11,020 bases of DNA, from NCBI GenBank assembly GCA_903929845.1, contig CAIYWF010000290.1, positions 1-11,020 on the forward strand, given 5' to 3'. Of this stretch, positions 6,286 to 11,020 are shown piece after piece. The position numbers were made by a program, and so were the translations under genes. Source of the stretch: an uncultured Chlorobiaceae bacterium. GTDB lineage: Bacteria > Bacteroidota > Chlorobiia > Chlorobiales > Chlorobiaceae. The notes under the pieces are model-generated. The model made no database searches and was not told where the DNA came from. It saw nothing but the letters and a program-made list of their open reading frames with translations. The stretch's first letter is position 1; the number at the start of each line of letters is the position of its first letter.

Positions 6286-8496
6286 CTACCGCACCACAAC
6301 CTGCTTTGTCTTGCTTCTCACTTCAACTCCTTGATGCTCCTTGACAAATCGATGCAGTTCAACAAGCTGATCATGCGACAAAAAAGAGCCGGGCACAAGA
6401 ATACAGCGCTTCGGCTTTGCGTATCCAATCCATGAAGTAATCTGCTGCTTTTGTTTTTCACCGAAACGGTAGATCCAGAGAACGGCAATATCGGCTTTGT
6501 ATAACTCCTCTTCCTTCAGGCGGCTTGTGCCCGACATCACGAGCATTGAGCACTTGCGACTCCAGATTTTGATGACCTTCTCTTCTGGGCGAACAATGAC
6601 CATGGAGGAAAGAGCTATTGTAGTATCTGCCTGAAAAAGGCGCTTACGGGCTGGAATTTGCGCAATGAGAGTATCGGGGGAATAAAACTGTACGACGGCT
6701 GTTGGTGTATCGAGACCGTACTCAGTAACTTGCCGGGTAATGCGTTTCTGGTCACGGGACGTTTTGCCGGCATCGATCAGTACGGTTTCGCTGCCAGAGG
6801 AAAACAGTGTGGCAAGATTCTTGCCGAGATTGACCGTCACCAGAGCAGGAGCAACAGAATGAGATTGCAGGAAAAAGGAGTACCAAAAGAGCATGTTCAC
6901 TCCGAGGAGGAGCGTCACCATAACCTGGCCCCACGCTTTTCGTTTTATGAAAACGAGAGTAATGGGAAGCATTGTGTAGTAGATCAAGATCTCGGCAATA
7001 TCAGGCTTGATGGTGATGGAGGCAAAGGGAACCCGGCTGAACCAGAGTGCTGACTGAAGGGTAAGCTCTGCAAGAAAAAATGAGGTTGCAGCAAAATATG
7101 AGGCCACAGTGCCCGACACAAGATTGACCAGCAACATGGGTACGAGAGCATACATCAGCAGGGTAGAAAAGAGCACAACGGGAATATTGGCGAGAATACT
7201 GATCACCGAAAAGGTGCCGAAGTAGTAAGCGATCACTGGCGACACTCCGATAATGGCCGCGAGGGTAATCATAACGCTGCTGAACAAGGCGCCTGCCAAG
7301 CCCCGCAGAAACCCGCCTTCCTGTTTTTGAGACGGAACAAAAACAGGGTAAACCAGGAATATTGCCAGAACCGCGCCGTTAGTCATTAAAAATCCCGGAT
7401 TCAGCAGGTCGAGAGGATCAAAAAGCAGAATCAGAATATCGGCAAAGGCGAGAGAGTTTACAGGCCAGGTTTTTTTGCCGAGTGTCTCCCCGCCGATCAG
7501 CACGAGAGACATGAATGCGGCGCGTTTGACCGAGGCGGAGTTGCCTGTGACATAACAATAGACAATAAGAATAAAGACAAAGAGGGTGAAAGAGAGCCAT
7601 CGACCAACAGTGGTAACCTTCAGGCGCTGGAGAAAAATCTGGATAACAAGGGCGAGTAGCCCTACATTCATACCGGATACTGCGAGGATATGGGCCGTAC
7701 CTGTCGTCTTGAAGGCTTCAAAAACCTCCTCTGACATAGTCTCCCGTTCACCAGTAATCACTCCGGAAGAGAGTTTGCGCTCCTGCCCCTCCGGTATCAG
7801 CACTTCAAGGCTCTTCATGATATAATCGTAGGTGGGCTCCACAACGAGGCGTTCAAATCCATTGAGTCTCGACTCCCCATCGGAGAGCACCTGCCAAGGA
7901 CCCGAACAGTAAAGCTGTACCGAAAGCTGCTTCATGCGAGCTGCTTTGCGGGGATCAAACTCTCCCCTGTTTGAGGCCTCTGGAATCAGGTCGAGCTTCC
8001 CTTTTACCCGCACCATGTCGCCATTCCGAACCCTGACCTCAGTCTGCCCTCCGTTGTGCATGAAGACCTTTGCCCGATCTTGCAGTTTCACCATCCGGCC
8101 ATTCTCAAAAATCTCCTCGACCTCCATGATCCAACTGGCACCCGATTCAGAGAAATTTGGTCGTCCGTCAATGCGTCCGTAGATCAGCACGTTTTTGCCG
8201 CAAAAAGGCAAAAGGCCGTCACAGGGCGTATAGTCCTGCCGGTATGCACTGAATGCCGCAAAACAGAAAACGACAAAAAGAGAGTAGCTGAAGGCACTGA
8301 AAAAGAGGGGAAAGGGAGAATTGCCCTTGATCTTTTCATAAAGAAGGCTTGTCAGAAGAGCGACCAGAGCGAACGCGCACGAAAGCACCCACCCCTCAAG
8401 CGGAAGCTGAAGGTTCACCCCAGCAAGAATCCCCAGAACAACCGCAACAAGCAGCCGCACCGCAGGATAGGGCGCCATGGAGAACTGCCAGGGCAA
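6286..8496 (-). CDS. comEC: ComEC/Rec2-family DNA uptake channel protein
   Basis: This is the inner-membrane channel that brings single-stranded DNA into the cytoplasm during natural transformation. N-terminal helices (APYPAVRLLVAVVLGILAG) are followed by an OB-fold-type periplasmic region (VLIYGRIDGRPNF to VRVKGKLDLIP) and then the competence domain. The latter shows AHILAVSGMNVGLL, GNSASVKRAAFMS and LNPGFLMTNGAVLAIFLVYP. The last 200 or so residues begin ALVTVNLGKNLATLF and VLIDAGKTSRDQ, like the metallo-beta-lactamase domain of long ComEC proteins, but the metal-binding HxHxDH motif is missing. I place the start at TTG 8496-8494 because AGGAG (8507-8503) sits six bases upstream; this gives 736 residues. 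The frame stays open upstream to 8712, but that part is antisense to metF. ATG at 8478 is the next candidate. Confidence 0.92.
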   Translation of the reverse strand: MPWQFSMAPYPAVRLLVAVVLGILAGVNLQLPLEGWVLSCAFALVALLTSLLYEKIKGNSPFPLFFSAFSYSLFVVFCFAAFSAYRQDYTPCDGLLPFCGKNVLIYGRIDGRPNFSESGASWIMEVEEIFENGRMVKLQDRAKVFMHNGGQTEVRVRNGDMVRVKGKLDLIPEASNRGEFDPRKAARMKQLSVQLYCSGPWQVLSDGESRLNGFERLVVEPTYDYIMKSLEVLIPEGQERKLSSGVITGERETMSEEVFEAFKTTGTAHILAVSGMNVGLLALVIQIFLQRLKVTTVGRWLSFTLFVFILIVYCYVTGNSASVKRAAFMSLVLIGGETLGKKTWPVNSLAFADILILLFDPLDLLNPGFLMTNGAVLAIFLVYPVFVPSQKQEGGFLRGLAGALFSSVMITLAAIIGVSPVIAYYFGTFSVISILANIPVVLFSTLLMYALVPMLLVNLVSGTVASYFAATSFFLAELTLQSALWFSRVPFASITIKPDIAEILIYYTMLPITLVFIKRKAWGQVMVTLLLGVNMLFWYSFFLQSHSVAPALVTVNLGKNLATLFSSGSETVLIDAGKTSRDQKRITRQVTEYGLDTPTAVVQFYSPDTLIAQIPARKRLFQADTTIALSSMVIVRPEEKVIKIWSRKCSMLVMSGTSRLKEEELYKADIAVLWIYRFGEKQKQQITSWIGYAKPKRCILVPGSFLSHDQLVELHRFVKEHQGVEVRSKTKQVVVR

Positions 8497-8587
8497 GCGC
8501 AGCTCCTTTCTATTTTTTACGTTAGGCACATCATTGTTTTTGTATATTCTTTTTTTTTTATTCAAGCCTCTAAACTCCACTCTCTGC

Positions 8588-9457
8588 ATGCTTGTCAAAG
8601 AAATACTGGATTCTGCCGCAAAACCTGTCTTCAGCTTCGAATTCTTCCCCCCGAAAAAAGATGACGATTGGGAAACGCTCTTTGAAACAATAGCTGCCCT
8701 CTCGCCGCTCAACCCCTCCTATGTCAGTGTAACGTATGGAGCTGGAGGATCAACCCGTTCACGAACCCACAATCTGGTGACAAAAATTCAGCAGGAGACA
8801 GGGCTCACCGTTGTATCGCACCTCACCTGCATTTGTTCAGATACCGGGGAGACTGGAACAATTCTCCAGAACTACCAGGAAAACGGCATCAATAACGTGC
8901 TTGCCCTGAGAGGCGATAAACCTGCAGGAGTGGCATCGATTGAGGAGGCCGTCAAAGACTTTCCGCACGCCATAGATCTTGTCCGCTTCATCAAGAACAA
9001 CCACCCCGCTATCGGCGTCGGCGTTGCAGGATTTCCGGAAGGGCACCCCGAGACACCGAATCGAATGAAAGAGATTGAGTACCTGAAAGAGAAGGTGGAT
9101 GCAGGTGCAGACTATATTGTTACGCAGCTCTTTTTCGACAACTGCGACTACTTCGACTTTGTGGAACGCTGCCAGATTGCCGGTATTACCGTGCCAATTA
9201 TTCCGGGAATCATGCCAATCAGCACAAAAAAAGGGATGATAAGAATGTCGGAGTTAGCCCTAGGAGCAAGAATTCCTGCATCGCTTCTGAAAAAAGTATT
9301 GGCGAGTGAGAATGATACCGACGTCGCATCAATCGGTATTGAGTGGGCAACAAAACAGGTACAGGAGCTGATCGACCATCATCTCAAGGGCGTTCACTTT
9401 TACACCCTGAACATGGCCGATGCAACTCTCAGAATCTTCAAAAACCTGCACCCATAA
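8588..9457 (+). CDS. metF: Methylenetetrahydrofolate reductase
   Basis: This enzyme reduces 5,10-methylenetetrahydrofolate to 5-methyltetrahydrofolate with a flavin cofactor, supplying methyl groups for methionine synthesis. It is a single-domain bacterial protein of 289 residues, a normal length. Visible motifs are FSFEFFPPK (Glu18, matching the catalytic Glu28 of E. coli), VSVTYGAGGSTR (46-57), VVSHLTC (75-81), NVLALRGDKP with Asp110 matching the substrate-binding Asp120, GVGVAGFPEGHPE, TQLFFD and IIPGIMPI. The frame is open to 8477, but the extra residues are Phe/Leu-rich, unlike the family, and would overlap the divergent comEC start, so ATG 8588 is preferred. No Shine-Dalgarno is obvious. 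A TATATT at 8543-8548 followed by ten T's (8550-8559) could be the promoter -10 region, but no good -35 box is seen. Confidence 0.96.
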   Translation: MLVKEILDSAAKPVFSFEFFPPKKDDDWETLFETIAALSPLNPSYVSVTYGAGGSTRSRTHNLVTKIQQETGLTVVSHLTCICSDTGETGTILQNYQENGINNVLALRGDKPAGVASIEEAVKDFPHAIDLVRFIKNNHPAIGVGVAGFPEGHPETPNRMKEIEYLKEKVDAGADYIVTQLFFDNCDYFDFVERCQIAGITVPIIPGIMPISTKKGMIRMSELALGARIPASLLKKVLASENDTDVASIGIEWATKQVQELIDHHLKGVHFYTLNMADATLRIFKNLHP

Positions 9458-9469
9458 ACTGGTTACCCG

Positions 9470-10723
9470 TCAGAACAGCTCATTCTGGACGAGCTGTTCG
9501 AGGGTTTCACGTTTGCGGACAAGTTTCACGTCTCTTCCGTTGACCATAACCTCGGCAGGTCGAAGCCTGCCGTTATAGTTGCTGCTCATAACCGCCGCAT
9601 AAGCTCCGCAGGACATTACCGCGAGCAGTTCCCCCTCTTCAGCCGCATCAATCTCCCTCTGACGGGCAAAAAAGTCGCTCGATTCGCATATCGGCCCGAC
9701 CACATCAGCAACAAAAGTTTCATCATGCCGGGTCACAGCCTGAACTTCATGATGCGACTGATAGAGCGCAGGGCGAATCAGTTCCGTCATCCCTGCATCC
9801 ACCACAAAAAACTTCTTCCCGACATGGTTGTGCTTTTTGTACAAAATCCTGGTGAGCAGTACTGAAGCATTGGCCACAAGGTAGCGTCCGGGCTCAAAAA
9901 TCACCGTGACACCCGCTGGCAAAAGCATAGGAACAAGCTTTTCGGCAAACCGTTCAATCGGAGTGGCTGGTTTCAGAGGATCGTAGGTTACCGGAAAACC
10001 GCCGCCAATATCGAGGAATTCAACCGAAAATCCCATCGTTTTCGACAAATTGAAAAGAGCAAGGAGCTTCACCGTCGCTGCAACGAAATATTCGGGATCA
10101 AAAATCTGCGATCCGATGTGCATATCAAGACCGACTAGTCGAAGGTTCGACATCTGACGGAGGAGGGTAAACACCTCCGGAAGTTCAGCCTCATCAATCC
10201 CGAATTTCTCCTTGCTGTCACCTGTCGTAATGTAGGGATGAGTTTCAGCGGTCACATTCGGATTGATCCTTAACGCAACAGAGGCAGTTTTGCCAAGCTC
10301 TCCGGCAATCCGGTCGATAGCCCGAAGCTCCGACAACGATTCCGCCTTCAGCATCAAGACTCCCACCTTCAGAGAATACGCAATTTCTTCACTTTTTTTA
10401 CCAACTCCTGCAAAAATAATTTTTTCCGGAGCAACACCGCCCTGCAGAGCGCGAAAGAGTTCCCCTCCGGAATTGACATCGCACCCACACCCAAGTTCAG
10501 CAAATGTTCGGATAACACTGAGATTATAGTTCGCCTTGACGGAATAACAGGTAAAATGGGGCAACCCCGCAAAAGCATGCTCGAAAGAATTGTAACTGTC
10601 GACAAGGCTTCTTGTGGAAGTCACATAAAGAGGAGTTCCGAAAGTGCCCGCAAGCTCTTCGAGCCTGACTTCGTCACAGTTGAGCGTAGCACCGGTATAA
10701 TAAAAATAGTTACTGTCAAGCAC
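9470..10723 (-). CDS. lysA: Diaminopimelate decarboxylase
   Basis: This PLP-dependent enzyme (fold type III, alanine-racemase-like barrel) decarboxylates meso-diaminopimelate to lysine, the last step of lysine synthesis. The protein has 417 residues, as is usual. CYSVKANYN at 59-67 carries the PLP-binding Lys63. Further motifs in order are CDVNSGGEL, MHIGSQIFD, LDIGGGFPV, IFEPGRYLVAN, FVVDAGMTELIRPALY, GPICESSDFFA with the active-site Cys, and MSCGAYAAVMSSNYNGRLRPAEV. The start is GTG, with a weak AAAGG about 10 bases upstream; no other good start is nearby. It converges on metF with only 12 bases between stop codons and is divergent from rpmG. Nothing unusual is seen in the catalytic residues. 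Confidence 0.97.
   Translation of the reverse strand: MLDSNYFYYTGATLNCDEVRLEELAGTFGTPLYVTSTRSLVDSYNSFEHAFAGLPHFTCYSVKANYNLSVIRTFAELGCGCDVNSGGELFRALQGGVAPEKIIFAGVGKKSEEIAYSLKVGVLMLKAESLSELRAIDRIAGELGKTASVALRINPNVTAETHPYITTGDSKEKFGIDEAELPEVFTLLRQMSNLRLVGLDMHIGSQIFDPEYFVAATVKLLALFNLSKTMGFSVEFLDIGGGFPVTYDPLKPATPIERFAEKLVPMLLPAGVTVIFEPGRYLVANASVLLTRILYKKHNHVGKKFFVVDAGMTELIRPALYQSHHEVQAVTRHDETFVADVVGPICESSDFFARQREIDAAEEGELLAVMSCGAYAAVMSSNYNGRLRPAEVMVNGRDVKLVRKRETLEQLVQNELF
9473..9499. terminator. Inverted repeat at the metF/lysA convergence
   Basis: GAACAGCTC (9473-9481) and GAGCTGTTC (9491-9499) form a perfect 9-bp stem with a 9-base loop. It covers the last codons of lysA, 16 bases past the metF stop. 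It could act on both convergent transcripts, but neither side has a T-run. It is therefore a weak terminator candidate or a by-product of the coding sequence. Confidence 0.3.
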
Positions 10724-10806
10724 GGTTTCGTTACCTTTTTAAAGTGTTGTAAAGAGAGCAAAAATAGCTATTATCCCGTTATCATGGAAAAGAAAAAACC
10801 CATGAC

Positions 10807-10835
10807 TTGCAAAATTACCTTATAGAGCTTATATT
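10807..10835 (+). promoter_or_regulatory. Candidate promoter of rpmG
   Basis: TTGCAA (10807-10812) and TATATT (10830-10835) are spaced 17 bases apart, matching four of six and five of six positions of the -35 and -10 consensus. Initiation near 10842 would give a leader of about 30 bases before the rpmG start. It lies in the 149-bp divergent gap between lysA and rpmG, which holds no gene that I can support. Confidence 0.4.
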
Positions 10836-10872
10836 TAAAGCTATTTATAAATACAATACATGAGGCGTTACC

Positions 10873-11020
10873 ATGGCAAAAGGAAAAGAAAATAGAATCG
10901 TTATCACACTTGAATGCACCGAGGCAAAAAAAGAAGGGAAAACGGTATCAAGATACACCACGACAAAAAACAAAAAAAATACCACAGAACGTCTTATTTT
11001 GAAAAAGTATAATCCTAATA
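10873..11020 (+). CDS. rpmG: 50S ribosomal protein L33, 5' part (runs off the window)
   Basis: This is a small basic protein of the large ribosomal subunit. The 49 visible codons read MAKGKENRIVITLECTEAKK, continue with SRYTTTKNKKNTTERL and end with LKKYNPN at the window edge. This covers most of a protein that is usually 50-60 residues long. The motifs (I/V)TLECTE, RYTTTKNKKNT and RLxLKKYNP are diagnostic. Only one of the family's possible zinc-binding cysteines is visible (Cys15), so this appears to be the Cys-poor type, although the end is not seen. GAGG at 10862-10865 lies seven bases before the ATG. Confidence 0.95.
   Translation, partial: MAKGKENRIVITLECTEAKKEGKTVSRYTTTKNKKNTTERLILKKYNPN

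Noticed and set aside
8477..8587. N-terminal extension of metF with a hydrophobic Phe/Leu-rich stretch
   Set aside because: The hydrophobic stretch is encoded by the T-rich promoter-like segment, MetF proteins normally begin near the FEFFPP block, and the extension would overlap the comEC start.
8056..8664. 202-codon plus-strand frame across the comEC/metF junction
   Set aside because: It is antisense to comEC through most of its length and then shifted relative to metF, with basic low-complexity composition and no recognisable motif.
8497..8712. Upstream extension of the comEC frame (72 more codons)
   Set aside because: It lies antisense to the 5' part of metF, has low-complexity Ser/Lys-rich content unlike ComEC N-termini, and a well-placed Shine-Dalgarno supports the internal TTG.

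Overview
The window looks like chromosome of a green sulfur bacterium (Chlorobiales) or a close relative. This rests on the family character of the proteins I recognise (long-form L25, ComEC, MetF, LysA, L33) and was not confirmed by a search. Most of it is housekeeping sequence. A compact three-gene cassette at about 2810-6117 stands out and looks acquired: it encodes a small peptide, a radical SAM/SPASM-like enzyme and a B12-binding-type radical SAM enzyme.

Layout. 67-666 (+) encodes ribosomal protein L25, closed by a strong intrinsic terminator at 710-746. 786-2237 (+) encodes a DppC/OppC-type ABC permease with unusual additions, followed by a 90-residue conserved-type hypothetical gene (2271-2543). 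Right after it, on the minus strand (about 2562-2796), lies a truncated, frameshifted C-terminal remnant of an IS630-type transposase. The cassette starts at the broken edge of this remnant: an AT-rich control region with two abutting 16-bp palindromes, a 93-residue Cys-free peptide gene with a very good ribosome binding site, a 14-bp hairpin, and two radical SAM genes overlapping by one base (TAATG).

After a 168-bp gap with no recognisable gene, the housekeeping part resumes: comEC on the minus strand (start placed at a TTG with a strong Shine-Dalgarno), divergent metF, lysA converging on metF with a 12-bp gap, and the first 49 codons of rpmG running off the window.

Main interpretation: 2910-6117 is a candidate RiPP (ribosomally made, post-translationally modified peptide) biosynthesis locus. 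The peptide has a leader reminiscent of the NHLP/Os1348/Franean1_4349-like leader clan and a short Gly/Ser/Lys/Thr-rich tail. Lack of cysteine rules out Cys-thioether products. The GAGGG ribosome binding site of the first enzyme lies inside the 3' arm of the hairpin, a plausible way to make much peptide and little enzyme. No exporter or protease gene is in the window, so export and product structure are unknown.
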